From Achromobacter spanius (GTDB lineage Bacteria > Pseudomonadota > Gammaproteobacteria > Burkholderiales > Burkholderiaceae_B), in NCBI RefSeq assembly GCF_002812705.1, contig NZ_CP025030.1, positions 372,001-436,000 on the forward strand: a stretch of 64,000 bases of DNA. The letters are read 5' to 3'. The notes under the pieces were generated by a model that did no database searches, had not been told where the DNA came from, and worked only from the letters and a program-made list of their open reading frames with translations. Position 1 is the stretch's first letter. Every line of letters starts with the position of its first letter. This document shows positions 34,952-44,065 of the stretch, piece after piece. The position numbers and the translations under genes are program-made.

Positions 34952-35347
34952 ATGCGTATGCTCCACACCATGCTGCGAGTCGGCAACCTCGACAAGTCCA
35001 TCGATTTCTACACCAACGTGCTCGGCATGCGCGTCCTGCGCCGCAATGATTACCCGGACGGCAAGTTCACGCTGGCCTTCGTGGGCTATCAGGACGAGTC
35101 CGAAGGCGCGGTCATTGAACTGACCCACAACTGGGACACCGACAAGTACGACCTGGGCAACGGCTACGGCCACATCGCGCTGGAAGTCGACAACGCCTAT
35201 GAAGCCTGTGACAAGGTCAAGGAACGCGGCGGCAAGGTCACCCGCGAAGCCGGTCCGATGAAGCACGGCAAGACCGTGATCGCGTTCGTGGAAGACCCGG
35301 ACGGCTACAAGATCGAGTTCATCCAGAAGAAAGGCCGTCAGGACTAA
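34952..35347 (+). CDS. gloA: Lactoylglutathione lyase (glyoxalase I)
   Basis: Glyoxalase I converts the hemithioacetal of methylglyoxal and glutathione to S-lactoylglutathione. The 131-residue protein has [20 protein letters not shown] (metal His5), [14 protein letters not shown] (Glu), [13 protein letters not shown] (His) and [11 protein letters not shown] (Glu), the four ligands of the compact Ni-type bacterial enzyme. AAGGAAG lies 8 nt before the ATG. Confidence 0.97.
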   Translation: MRMLHTMLRVGNLDKSIDFYTNVLGMRVLRRNDYPDGKFTLAFVGYQDESEGAVIELTHNWDTDKYDLGNGYGHIALEVDNAYEACDKVKERGGKVTREAGPMKHGKTVIAFVEDPDGYKIEFIQKKGRQD

Positions 35348-35362
35348 GCAGGAAAGCCCGCC

Positions 35363-35896
35363 ATGATCCACCCCATCCTGAAAATGGGCGACCCGCGCCT
35401 CTTGCGCGTGGCCCCGCCCGTGGAGCGCTTCGACACGCCCGAACTGCACGCCCTGATCGACGACATGTTTGAAACCATGGCGGCAGCGCAGGGCGTGGGG
35501 CTGGCCGCGCCGCAGATCGGCGTGGACCTGCAAGTGGTGATCTTCGGCTTTGAGCGCAACGAGCGCTACCCGGACGCGCCGCCCGTGCCGCAGACCATTC
35601 TGTGCAACCCGGTCATCACGCCGCTGTCGGACGAGATGCAGGACGGCTGGGAAGGCTGCCTGTCGGTGCCTGGCCTGCGCGGTCTGGTGCCGCGCTATCG
35701 CCACGTCCGCTACAGCGGCCGCGACCCGTACGGCCAGTTGATCGAGCGCGAAGCCGAAGGCTTCCACGCCCGCGTGGTGCAGCATGAATGCGACCACCTG
35801 ATCGGCCGCCTGTACCCGTCGCGCATCCAGGATTTCTCGAAGTTCGGCTTCACGGAAATCCTGTTCCCCGGCATGGACCCTAACGCGGACGACTAA
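35363..35896 (+). CDS. def: Peptide deformylase
   Basis: Deformylase removes the N-formyl group from nascent proteins. The 177-residue enzyme has all three motifs: [22 protein letters not shown] with the metal-binding Cys, and [13 protein letters not shown] with HExxH. It is probably a second, specialised copy, because the usual def-fmt partner is not next to it. Its TAA stop overlaps the convergent dehydrogenase stop within the bases CTAA. Confidence 0.94.
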   Translation: MIHPILKMGDPRLLRVAPPVERFDTPELHALIDDMFETMAAAQGVGLAAPQIGVDLQVVIFGFERNERYPDAPPVPQTILCNPVITPLSDEMQDGWEGCLSVPGLRGLVPRYRHVRYSGRDPYGQLIEREAEGFHARVVQHECDHLIGRLYPSRIQDFSKFGFTEILFPGMDPNADD

Positions 35897-38295
35897 GCGT
35901 CCGGTTCGGGGTCCGGGTTGGCCTTGGGCTTCGCTTCCGGATTTGCTTCGGGGTTCGCTTCCAGATCTGCTTCGGAGTTGGCTTCGGAGTTGGCTTCGGG
36001 ATGTGCCCCCGCGGCCGCGTCGGGTGTGCGTGCCGCCTGCGGCGACAGCGCTTCCGGCGCAAAATCATCCACCTGCAAGACCTTCAATACCCAGGTCTCG
36101 GCCGCTTCCAACTGCGCGGCCTGCGCATCGGTGACGGCGCCACGCTGATGCGCCTCGCGCCAATCGCGCACGTTCGACTGGCGCAGGCGGTCTCGCAGGG
36201 GCTGCACGGCTTCGACCAGCGCAAACGCGCGGGTCAGGTCCGCAAGCGGGTCGCTGCCCGCGCGGCCACCGCCCAACAGCACGGCGGCCGACGGCCCGGT
36301 GCCGCTACTGGGCTCGCGTTGCAAGTCCGCCGCCAGCCGCGCATGCGTGGGCGACGGCTTCAACAGAAGCTCGGCGCAGGCGCGCGTCAAGGCGTCATCC
36401 GGGCCCCGCGCCAGGCGCAGCGGCAGGATGGCGGCGCGCAAGCCCCAGGCCATCACCCGCCCCGGCAGATTGCGCAGCACTTCATCCAGGCTTTTTTCGA
36501 TGCTGGCGTACCCCTGCGCCATGCACCAATGCACCAGCGGCAGGTCGTCGTGCTTGCGGCCTTCGTCTTCCCAGCGCTTGAGCACCGCCGACAGCAGGTA
36601 TAGCTGCGACAGGACGTCGCCCAGGCGCGCCGAGATCATTTCACGCCGCTTCAGCCCGCCGCCCAACTGCGCCAAGGTGGCGTCAGCCAGCAGCGCGAAG
36701 CCCGATGCATAGCGTCCAAGCCTGCGGTAGTGGCCCGCCGTGGGGCCGGACACCGGCGACGGCGCCAGCAAGCCGCCCGTCCATGCGCGGCCGATGGCGC
36801 GCAGCGCGTTCTTGCCGGCGTGCCGCAGATGGCGCCAGAACACGTCATGAAAGACTTCGATGCCGCGTTCTTCGTCGGGGTTGGCCAGCGCCATCATTTC
36901 CGGCATCAGGTACGGATGCGCGCGGATGGCGCCCTGCCCGAAGATGATCAGGTTGCGCGTCAGGATGTTGGCGCCCTCGACCGTGATCGCGATGGGCACC
37001 GCGCGATACAGCGCGCCCAGGTAGTTGCTGGGGCCGTCCATGACGGCGCGCCCGGCGTGCACGTCCATCGCGGCGTTGACGGATTCGCGCATGCATTCAG
37101 TGGCGTGGTATTTCATGATGCCCGACACGACGGCGGGCTTCACGTCCTGGTTCAGCGCGGCGCAGGTCAGGCGCCGCGCGGCTTCAACCAGATAGGCGTT
37201 GCCCGCCAGGCGGGCCAGTTGTTCCTGCACGCCTTCGAACTTGCCGATGGGAATACCGAACTGCTCGCGCACCCGGGCGTACATGCCCGTGGTGTGCGCG
37301 CACATGACGGCGGCCGCGGCCGACAGCGACGGCAGCGAAATGCCGCGCCCCGCCGCCAGCGCGCTCATCAGCATCTGCCAACCCTGGCCGGCACGCGCCT
37401 CGCCACCGATCAGCGCGTCCAGGGGCACGAACACGTCATGGCCCTGGTTGGGGCCGTTCTGAAACACTTGCATCGCCGGCAGATGGCGCCGCCCGATCTC
37501 CACGCCCGGCGCCTCGGTGGGCACCAGCGCCACTGAAATGCCGATGTCTTCGGGGCCGCCCAGAATGCCGTCGGGGTCGGACATCTTGAACGCCAGCCCC
37601 AGCACCGTGGCCACCGGCCCCAAGGTGATGTAGCGCTTGTGCCAATTAAGACGGATGCCGATGAGCTCGCGGCCGTCCACCACCTGGCGGCACACCACGC
37701 CGGTATCCACCATGGACGCGGCATCCGAGCCCGCTTCGGGGCTGGTCAGGCCAAAGCACGGCACTTCGCGGCCGTCGGCCAGGCGCGGCAACCAGTAATC
37801 GCGCTGCGCGGGCGTGCCGAACTGCATCAGCAATTCGCCCGGCCCCAACGAATTCGGCACCATGACCGTGACGCCCGCCGTGATCGAATAGGCGGAAATG
37901 CGCCGCACCACTTCGGAATGCGCATAGGGGGAAAAACCCAGGCCACCGTAGCGGCGCGGAATGATCATGCCGAAAAAGCGCTGGGCCTTCAGAAAGTCCC
38001 ATACGCGCGGAGGCAGGTCACGCCGGTTCCAGGTGATGTCCCATTCGTCCAGCATGGCGCATAGCTGCGCCACGGGGCCGTCGATGAACGCCTGTTCCTG
38101 CGGGGTGAGCGCGGCGACCGGCACGTCCAGCAGCTTGCGCCAGTCGGGGTTGCCGGTGAACAGGTCGGCGTCCCACCAGGAGTCTCCGGCCTCGATGGCC
38201 TCGCGCTCGGTTGCCGACATGGGGGGCAAGGCGTTGCGCGCCCAGCGATACGCGGGTTCCGAGATGCGGCGACGGCGCCAGGCATTGAAGTCCAT
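35893..38295 (-). CDS. FadE-type acyl-CoA dehydrogenase with Asn-Pro-Glu-Ala repeat tail
   Basis: This 800-residue protein resembles E. coli FadE (814 residues), the long-chain acyl-CoA dehydrogenase. It has the N-terminal extension [20 protein letters not shown] and [19 protein letters not shown], the dehydrogenase core with [19 protein letters not shown] and [28 protein letters not shown] in two parts, and a FadE-specific C-terminal domain. The last 34 residues are an imperfect EANP/EANSEA repeat encoded by short tandem DNA repeats (about 35905-36005). It is divergent from the membrane protein gene at 38444. Confidence 0.92.
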   Translation of the reverse strand: MDFNAWRRRRISEPAYRWARNALPPMSATEREAIEAGDSWWDADLFTGNPDWRKLLDVPVAALTPQEQAFIDGPVAQLCAMLDEWDITWNRRDLPPRVWDFLKAQRFFGMIIPRRYGGLGFSPYAHSEVVRRISAYSITAGVTVMVPNSLGPGELLMQFGTPAQRDYWLPRLADGREVPCFGLTSPEAGSDAASMVDTGVVCRQVVDGRELIGIRLNWHKRYITLGPVATVLGLAFKMSDPDGILGGPEDIGISVALVPTEAPGVEIGRRHLPAMQVFQNGPNQGHDVFVPLDALIGGEARAGQGWQMLMSALAAGRGISLPSLSAAAAVMCAHTTGMYARVREQFGIPIGKFEGVQEQLARLAGNAYLVEAARRLTCAALNQDVKPAVVSGIMKYHATECMRESVNAAMDVHAGRAVMDGPSNYLGALYRAVPIAITVEGANILTRNLIIFGQGAIRAHPYLMPEMMALANPDEERGIEVFHDVFWRHLRHAGKNALRAIGRAWTGGLLAPSPVSGPTAGHYRRLGRYASGFALLADATLAQLGGGLKRREMISARLGDVLSQLYLLSAVLKRWEDEGRKHDDLPLVHWCMAQGYASIEKSLDEVLRNLPGRVMAWGLRAAILPLRLARGPDDALTRACAELLLKPSPTHARLAADLQREPSSGTGPSAAVLLGGGRAGSDPLADLTRAFALVEAVQPLRDRLRQSNVRDWREAHQRGAVTDAQAAQLEAAETWVLKVLQVDDFAPEALSPQAARTPDAAAGAHPEANSEANSEADLEANPEANPEAKPKANPDPEPDA
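35905..36005. repeat. Short tandem repeats encoding the FadE-like C-terminal tail
   Basis: Units like GGCTTCGGAGTT and GCTTCCGGATTTGCTTCGGG recur with 12-18-bp spacing on the plus strand. On the coding strand they encode repeated Glu-Ala-Asn-Pro/Ser. Such arrays can change length by slipped-strand mispairing. Confidence 0.7.
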
Positions 38296-38443
38296 GAGTG
38301 TCCCTCACTGTTATGGCCCTAGGGCGTGTCGGTGCAAAGTACCAGAATTGACGACGCGCGGCCAAGCTCGCAAGGGCTGACTCTGCGACAATGAGCGTCC
38401 CCGCGCTGGTGCGCAATCAACCGCTATCCGGGCATCGCCACGC

Positions 38444-39673
38444 ATGCTGAACAAACTCTGGCTGGGCTTCTTCCTGACCGCCGCCGCTGCCGCGCTCTAC
38501 CGCTGGCTGGCCATTGGAGACCCCGACGTCTTCCGCCTGATGGTGGCCAGCCTGTTCGACATGGCGCGTGTGTCGGTGGAAGTCATGGTGCTGCTGTTCG
38601 GCACGTTGACGCTGTGGCTGGGCTTCCTGCGCATTGCCGAACGCGCCGGGCTGGTGGAAAAATTGGCGCACCTCTTGGGGCCGCTGTTTGCGCGCTTGAT
38701 GCCCGAGGTGCCGCGCAACCATCCGGCTATCGGCCTGATCACGCTGAACTTCGCCGCCAACGGCCTGGGGCTGGACAACGCCGCCACGCCGATCGGCCTG
38801 CGCGCCATGCGCGAACTGCAATCGCTGAACCCCACGCCGGAAACCGCCAGCAACGCGCAGATTCTGTTCCTGGTGCTGAATGCGTCGTCGCTGACACTGC
38901 TGCCCGTCACCCTGTTCATGTTCCGCGCCCAGCAAGGCGCGGCCGATCCCACCCTGGTGTTCCTGCCCATTCTGCTGGCGACCAGCGCGTCGACGCTGGC
39001 CGGCTTCCTGGCCGTGGCCGCGTGCCAGCGCCTGCGCTTGACCGACCCCATCGTGATGCTTTGGCTGGGCGGCGCGGCGCTGGTGTTGGGCGGCTTCATG
39101 GCGCTGTTGGCCAGCATGTCGGCGGCGGCGATTGCGTCGCTGTCCTCGCTCATGGGCAACCTGGCGCTGTTCGGCATCCTGCTGGCGTTCCTGGTCGTGG
39201 GTGCCTGGAAAAAGGTGCCGGTCTATGAAGCGTTCATCGACGGGGCCAAGGAAGGCTTCGACATCGCCAAGAGCCTGCTGCCGTATCTGGTGGCCATGCT
39301 ATGCGCCGTGGGCGTGCTGCGCGCATCGGGCGCGCTGGATTTTCTGCTGGACGGTATCCGCTGGATGACGCTGCAGGCCGGCTGGGACACGCGATTCGTT
39401 GACGCCCTGCCCACCGCGCTGGTCAAGCCGTTCTCGGGCAGCGCGGCCCGCGCGATGATGCTTGAGACCATGACGCACTACGGCGTGGACAGCTTTCCGG
39501 CCTTGCTGGCTGCCGTGATGCAGGGCAGCACTGAAACCACCTTCTACGTGCTGGCGGTGTACTTCGGGTCGGTGGGAATATTGCGCGCGCGCCACGCGGT
39601 GGGTTGCGCGCTGATCGCCGATGCGGCCGGCGTGATGGCCGCCATCGGCGTGTGCTACTGGTTCTTCGGCTAA
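38444..39673 (+). CDS. Nucleoside-recognition (SpmA/SpmB-like) membrane protein
   Basis: The 409-residue integral membrane protein is a fusion of two nucleoside-recognition (Gate) domains, like spore maturation proteins SpmA and SpmB joined. It has about eight to ten hydrophobic segments. The motifs LITLNFAANGLGLDNAATPI and GLRAMRELQ mark the SpmA-like half, and VKPFSGSAARAMMLETMTHY with MQGSTETTFYVLAVYFGSVG the SpmB-like half. The transported or sensed molecule is unknown. The gene is convergent with pyk. Confidence 0.88.
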   Translation: MLNKLWLGFFLTAAAAALYRWLAIGDPDVFRLMVASLFDMARVSVEVMVLLFGTLTLWLGFLRIAERAGLVEKLAHLLGPLFARLMPEVPRNHPAIGLITLNFAANGLGLDNAATPIGLRAMRELQSLNPTPETASNAQILFLVLNASSLTLLPVTLFMFRAQQGAADPTLVFLPILLATSASTLAGFLAVAACQRLRLTDPIVMLWLGGAALVLGGFMALLASMSAAAIASLSSLMGNLALFGILLAFLVVGAWKKVPVYEAFIDGAKEGFDIAKSLLPYLVAMLCAVGVLRASGALDFLLDGIRWMTLQAGWDTRFVDALPTALVKPFSGSAARAMMLETMTHYGVDSFPALLAAVMQGSTETTFYVLAVYFGSVGILRARHAVGCALIADAAGVMAAIGVCYWFFG

Positions 39674-39687
39674 AAGTTAAGGGCTAA

Positions 39688-39708
39688 GCGGGGCAGCAAG
39701 TGCCCCGC
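39688..39708. terminator. Hairpin between convergent membrane-protein gene and pyk
   Basis: GCGGGGCA (39688-39695) pairs perfectly with TGCCCCGC (39701-39708) around a 5-nt loop. The T-run is absent, but the position between two convergent stop codons supports a terminator role. Confidence 0.5.
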
Positions 39709-39720
39709 CCTGCCCTTGCG

Positions 39721-41163
39721 TCAATCCACCATCAGGATCTTCATGCCGTTGGTGCCGCCGCTGTCGCGGTAGAAATCGCCCTTGGTCAGAATGACCCAGT
39801 CGCCCGTCTTGACCAGGTTGCGCTTGCGCAGTTCTTCGATGGCGGCCTCGCTGAGCTCGGCCGGTTCGTAGTCCGACGGCGCGAACGGAATGGTGTAGAC
39901 GCCACGGAACATCGCCACGCGATTCTGCGTCAAGCTGTGCGGGCTGTAGCAGTAGATCGGCACGCCCGAGCGGATGCGCGACATGATCAGCGGGGTGTGC
40001 CCGCTTTCGGTCAACGCAATGATGGCCTTCACGCCGGGGAAATGGTTGGCCGCGTACATGGCCGCCAGCGCGATGGTTTCATCGCAGCGCGTGAAGGTTT
40101 CGCCCATGCGGTGGTGCGACACGGTGGACGTGGGGTGCTTTTCGGCACCCAGGCAAACGCGCGCCATGGCTTGCACGGTTTCAACGGGATACTGGCCCGA
40201 CGCGCTTTCCGCCGACAGCATCACGGCGTCGGTGTAATCCAGCACCGCGTTGGCCACGTCCGACACTTCGGCGCGGGTCGGCATGGGGCTGGAAATCATG
40301 GATTCCATCATCTGCGTCGCGGTGATGACCACTTTGTTCAACGTGCGCGCGTGCTGGATGATGCGCTTCTGGATGCCCACCAATTCCGCGTCACCCACTT
40401 CCACGCCCAGGTCGCCGCGCGCCACCATCACGCCATCGCTGGCGCGGATGAGTGAGTCCAGCGCTTCGTCGTCGGCCACGGCCTCGGCGCGTTCGATCTT
40501 GGCGATGATCCAGGCCTGGCTGCCGGCTTCTGCCAACAAGGCGCGGGCTTCGTCGATGTCGCTGCCATAGCGCGGGAACGACACGGCCACGTAATCGAGT
40601 TCCATCTCGGCGGCGAGCTTGATGTCGACGCGGTCCTTGTCGGTCAGGCTGGGGGCGGACAAGCCACCGCCACGGCGGTTGATGCCCTTGTTGTTCGACA
40701 AGGGGCCGCCCACCGTCACCGTGGTGTGGACTTCGTCGCCTTCAACGCGGTCCACCACCAGCACGACGCGGCCGTCGTCCAGCAAGAGCTCGTCGCCCAC
40801 GCGGCAATCGGTGACCAATTCGGGGTAGTCGATGCCGACGATGCTGGCGGTACCGGCATCCTTCGGATGCACGCGCGACAGCGTGAACGGCTGGCCGACT
40901 TGCAACTGCACCAGCTTGTCGGTGAAACGCGCGATGCGGATCTTCGGGCCTTGGAGATCGCCCATGATGGCGACAAAGCGTCCTTGCTGGGCGGCGATGT
41001 CGCGCACCAACTTTGCGCGGGCGCGATGGTCGTCCGCGCTGCCATGCGAGAAGTTCAAACGAGCCACATCCAGGCCCGCGCGGATCAGCGCTTCAATGCG
41101 TTCGGGCGTCGACGTCGAAGGCCCCAGGGTGGCAACAATTTTGGTGCGGCGCAATACAGGCAT
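39721..41163 (-). CDS. pyk: Pyruvate kinase
   Basis: Pyruvate kinase makes ATP and pyruvate from phosphoenolpyruvate. The 480-residue protein has RRTKIVATLGPSTSTPERIE, DVARLNFSHGS, MGDLQGPKIRIARF, the active-site lysine region WIIAKIERAEAV, MVARGDLGVEVG and VVITATQMMESMISSPMPTRAEVSDVANAV in two parts. ATG at 41163 is preferred to an ATG 24 bp upstream because family members start at about PVLRRTKI. It diverges from the glycerate kinase gene, whose product feeds the same lower glycolytic route. Confidence 0.96.
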   Translation of the reverse strand: MPVLRRTKIVATLGPSTSTPERIEALIRAGLDVARLNFSHGSADDHRARAKLVRDIAAQQGRFVAIMGDLQGPKIRIARFTDKLVQLQVGQPFTLSRVHPKDAGTASIVGIDYPELVTDCRVGDELLLDDGRVVLVVDRVEGDEVHTTVTVGGPLSNNKGINRRGGGLSAPSLTDKDRVDIKLAAEMELDYVAVSFPRYGSDIDEARALLAEAGSQAWIIAKIERAEAVADDEALDSLIRASDGVMVARGDLGVEVGDAELVGIQKRIIQHARTLNKVVITATQMMESMISSPMPTRAEVSDVANAVLDYTDAVMLSAESASGQYPVETVQAMARVCLGAEKHPTSTVSHHRMGETFTRCDETIALAAMYAANHFPGVKAIIALTESGHTPLIMSRIRSGVPIYCYSPHSLTQNRVAMFRGVYTIPFAPSDYEPAELSEAAIEELRKRNLVKTGDWVILTKGDFYRDSGGTNGMKILMVD

Positions 41164-41269
41164 GACGGTCCACTCTCGCAAAAACAACGAAAGCGCTATG
41201 GTACGCCGCCTGCGTCTGCACGGGTATCATGGTCAGCATTCCGACCCACAACCAGCCCCTCCCGACACC

Positions 41270-42412
41270 GTGAAAATCGTCATTGCTCCCGACTCTTTCA
41301 AAGAAAGCGTTTCCGCGCCTGACGCGGCGGCGGCCATTGCACGCGGCGTGAAAGCCGCCTGCCCCGGCGCCCACACTGTCTGCATTCCCATGGCCGACGG
41401 CGGCGAAGGCACGGTTGAAGCCGTGCTGGCTGCCACCGGCGGGAAGGCGCGCCAGCTTACGGTGAACGATGCGCTGGGCTACAAGGTCGACGCCGTCTGG
41501 GGTTTGTTGGAAGACGGCACCGCCGTGATTGAAATGGCGGCGGCCGCGGGGCTTGAACTGATCTCGCCATCCAAGCGCGACCCCATGCGCGCCAGCAGCC
41601 ACGGCGTGGGCGAACTGATGCTGGCCGCCGTCAACGCGGGCGCCACGCGCATCATCCTGGGTCTGGGCGGATCGGCCACGAACGACGCGGGCGCCGGCAT
41701 GCTGACGGCGCTGGGCGTGCGCTTGATGGATGCCGCCGGCAACAGCCTGCCGCCCGGCGGCGGCGCGCTGGGCAAGCTAGCCAGCATCGACACACGCGGG
41801 ATGGACCCGCGCCTGGCCAAGATCCGTATCGATATCGCCTCGGACGTCGACAACCCGCTGTGCGGCCCGCAAGGCGCTTCGCATGTATTCGGGCCGCAGA
41901 AAGGCGCCACGCCGGAACAGGTGCTGGCGCTGGACCAGATGCTGTCGAATTTCGCGGACGTCTGCGCGCGGCATCTGGGCGTGGATCATCGCAACGAAGC
42001 CGGCGCGGGCGCGGCGGGCGGCCTGGGCTTTGCCGCCAAGGCGTTCCTGCAGGCGCACTTTCGGCCTGGCGTGGAGATCGTCGCGGAGTTGGGCCGGCTG
42101 GCCGAGGCGATTGAAGGCGCCACGCTGGTGTTCACTGGCGAAGGCCGCATGGACGCACAAACCCTGCGCGGCAAGACGCCAGCCGGCGTTGCAAAAATCG
42201 CGCAGCAGGCCGGCGTACCGGTCGTGGCGTTGGCGGGGTCACTAGGCGAGGGCTACGAAGCGCTGCACGCCGGCGGCATTACCGCCGCCTTCAGCCTGGC
42301 ACCCGGCCCCATCACCTTGCAGCAAGCGCTGACGGACGCGGAGAAACTGCTTACGGAGCGGGCAAGAGACATCATGCAGCTCTGGATGGCGGCGCAGAAA
42401 CGGATGCTGTGA
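41270..42412 (+). CDS. Glycerate kinase (GlxK/GarK type I)
   Basis: This 380-residue enzyme phosphorylates D-glycerate, to 2-phosphoglycerate in known type I relatives. It has IVIAPDSFKESVSAPDAA at the GTG start, PMADGGEGTVEAVLAATGG, GLGGSATNDAGAGMLTALG, DVDNPLCGPQGASHVFGPQK and FTGEGRMDAQTLRGKTPAGV, all typical. A longer upstream frame is antisense to pyk and was not used. It diverges from pyk over 106 bp and ends before a repeat array. Confidence 0.95.
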   Translation: MKIVIAPDSFKESVSAPDAAAAIARGVKAACPGAHTVCIPMADGGEGTVEAVLAATGGKARQLTVNDALGYKVDAVWGLLEDGTAVIEMAAAAGLELISPSKRDPMRASSHGVGELMLAAVNAGATRIILGLGGSATNDAGAGMLTALGVRLMDAAGNSLPPGGGALGKLASIDTRGMDPRLAKIRIDIASDVDNPLCGPQGASHVFGPQKGATPEQVLALDQMLSNFADVCARHLGVDHRNEAGAGAAGGLGFAAKAFLQAHFRPGVEIVAELGRLAEAIEGATLVFTGEGRMDAQTLRGKTPAGVAKIAQQAGVPVVALAGSLGEGYEALHAGGITAAFSLAPGPITLQQALTDAEKLLTERARDIMQLWMAAQKRML

Positions 42413-43261
42413 GCGATGAGGCCCGCGCGGGCCGACATCATAGAAATGATGGTTATCGCTCGGAGCCAGCTTTAATTCCACCTTCGTCTGATGGGTTTCG
42501 CGCGTTTGGCGTCTGTTCAATACTGACGTGGTCTTCGCGCTGCACCCATCCTACATGGCCACGTCGTGGTTGGTCGTAGGATGGGTGAAGCGCGGGAAAG
42601 CGGGCAGAAGGGAAACAATGCCGAGCGCGCGCAACCCATCGGGCGGCGTCGGCGGTGTGGCTGAATCCGGTTCGAAATTCAGCGATGCCTATGTGGCTGA
42701 TTCTGGCTTTAATTCCACCTTCGTCTGATGGGTTTCGCGCGTTTGGCGTCTGCTTAATATTGACGTGGTCTTCGCGCTGCACCCATCCTACATGGCCACG
42801 TCGTGGTTGGTCGTAGGATGGGTGAAGCGCGGGAAAGCGGGCAGAAGGGAAACAATGCCGAGCGCGCGCAACCCATCGGGCGGCGTCGGCGGTGTGGCTG
42901 AATCCGGTTCGAAATCCAGCGATGCCTATGTGGCTGATTCCGGCTTTAACTCCACCTTCGTCTGATGGGTTTCGCGCGTTTGGCGTCTGCTTAATATTGA
43001 CGTGGTCTTCGCGCTGCACCCATCCTACATGGCCACGTCGTGGTTGGTCGTAGGATGGGTGAAGCGCGGGAAAGCGGGCAGAAGGGAAACAATGCCGAGC
43101 GCGCGCAACCCATCGGGCGGCGTCGGCGGTGTGGCTGAATCCGGTTCGAAATCCAGCGATGCCTATGTGGCTGATTCCGGCTTTAATTCCGCCTTCGGCT
43201 GATGGGTTTCGCGCGATCTTCGTCTGTTCTTTATTGACGTGATCTTCGCGCTGCACCCATC
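42413..43261. repeat. Tandem array of 237-bp REP-pair units (about 3.3 copies)
   Basis: Three nearly identical 237-bp units start at 42489, 42726 and 42963, followed by a partial unit from 43200 to about 43265. Each unit holds an inverted REP pair: TGATGGGTTTCGCGCG to CACCCATCCTAC, then GTAGGATGGGTGAAGCGCG to GCGCAACCCATC, plus a spacer of about 85 bp containing GGCGGCGTCGGCGGTGTGGC. Copies differ at only a few bases (for example TTCAATACT against TTAATATT). The whole 849-bp gap between glycerate kinase and rsmA is this array plus about 55 bp of unique sequence. Short frames repeated every 237 bp are not considered genes. Confidence 0.9.
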
Positions 43262-44047
43262 CTACGAGAGCAGGCCGGCCTTGACCAAGGCGTCTGACAG
43301 GCGGATGTAGCGGTCGACCGAAATATCTTCGGCGCGGGCGGTGGGGGCGATGTCCAGGGCTTCCCAGGGGACTTGCGGCGCCCAGTCGGCCAGCACTCGG
43401 CGCAGCATTTTGCGGCGCTGCGAGAATGCGCGGGCCACCGCCGTTTCAAAGGCACGCACGCTGACCGGTTGAAGGCGGTCAGCCGGCAAGGGCACCATGC
43501 GCACGATCGCGGACACCACCTTGGGCGGCGGGTCGAAGGCTTCGGGCGGCACATCAAACAGCTTGTGCATGCGGTAGCGCGATTGCAGCATCACCGACAG
43601 ACGGCTGAAATCACCCGAACCCGGTTGCGCCACCATGCGGTCGATCACTTCGCGCTGCAGCATGAAATGCTGGTCGCGGATGTGGTCGGCCCAGGTCATC
43701 AGATGAAACAGCAACGGGCTGGAAATGTTGTAGGGCAGGTTACCCACGACACGCAGCGCGCTGCCGAACTGCGAAAAATCCACCGTCAGCGCGTCGGCCT
43801 CGACCACGGTCAGGCGCGACGCCTCGAACTGCTTGCGCAGGCGCGCGGCCAAGTCGCGGTCGATTTCAACCGCGGTCAGGTGGTCCAGACGCTCAAGCAG
43901 CGGCCGGGTAAGCGCAGACAAACCTGGGCCGATCTCGACCACGGCATCGTTACGGGCGGGTGCTACCGCCCGGACGATGGACTCGACGACGCTTTCGTCG
44001 GTCAGGAAGTTCTGGCCGAAGCGCTTGCGCGCCTGGTGTTGAGACAT
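43262..44047 (-). CDS. rsmA: 16S rRNA (adenine1518-N6/adenine1519-N6)-dimethyltransferase RsmA
   Basis: RsmA (KsgA) dimethylates two adjacent adenines in 16S rRNA helix 45. The 261-residue protein begins [20 protein letters not shown] and has [20 protein letters not shown] (SAM site) and [20 protein letters not shown] (NLPY catalytic motif). Its TAG stop (complement of 43262-43264) lies inside the GTAGGATGGG head of the adjoining REP element. It is downstream of surA with an 18-bp gap. Confidence 0.96.
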   Translation of the reverse strand: MSQHQARKRFGQNFLTDESVVESIVRAVAPARNDAVVEIGPGLSALTRPLLERLDHLTAVEIDRDLAARLRKQFEASRLTVVEADALTVDFSQFGSALRVVGNLPYNISSPLLFHLMTWADHIRDQHFMLQREVIDRMVAQPGSGDFSRLSVMLQSRYRMHKLFDVPPEAFDPPPKVVSAIVRMVPLPADRLQPVSVRAFETAVARAFSQRRKMLRRVLADWAPQVPWEALDIAPTARAEDISVDRYIRLSDALVKAGLLS

Positions 44048-44065
44048 GAAAAGCCTGTAATGCGT

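Noticed and set aside
42528..43202. Three identical 66-codon frames and a 267-codon minus-strand frame across the 237-bp repeats
   Set aside because: They recur only because the repeat period (237) is divisible by three. They lack ribosome sites and match REP hairpin sequence, not protein families.
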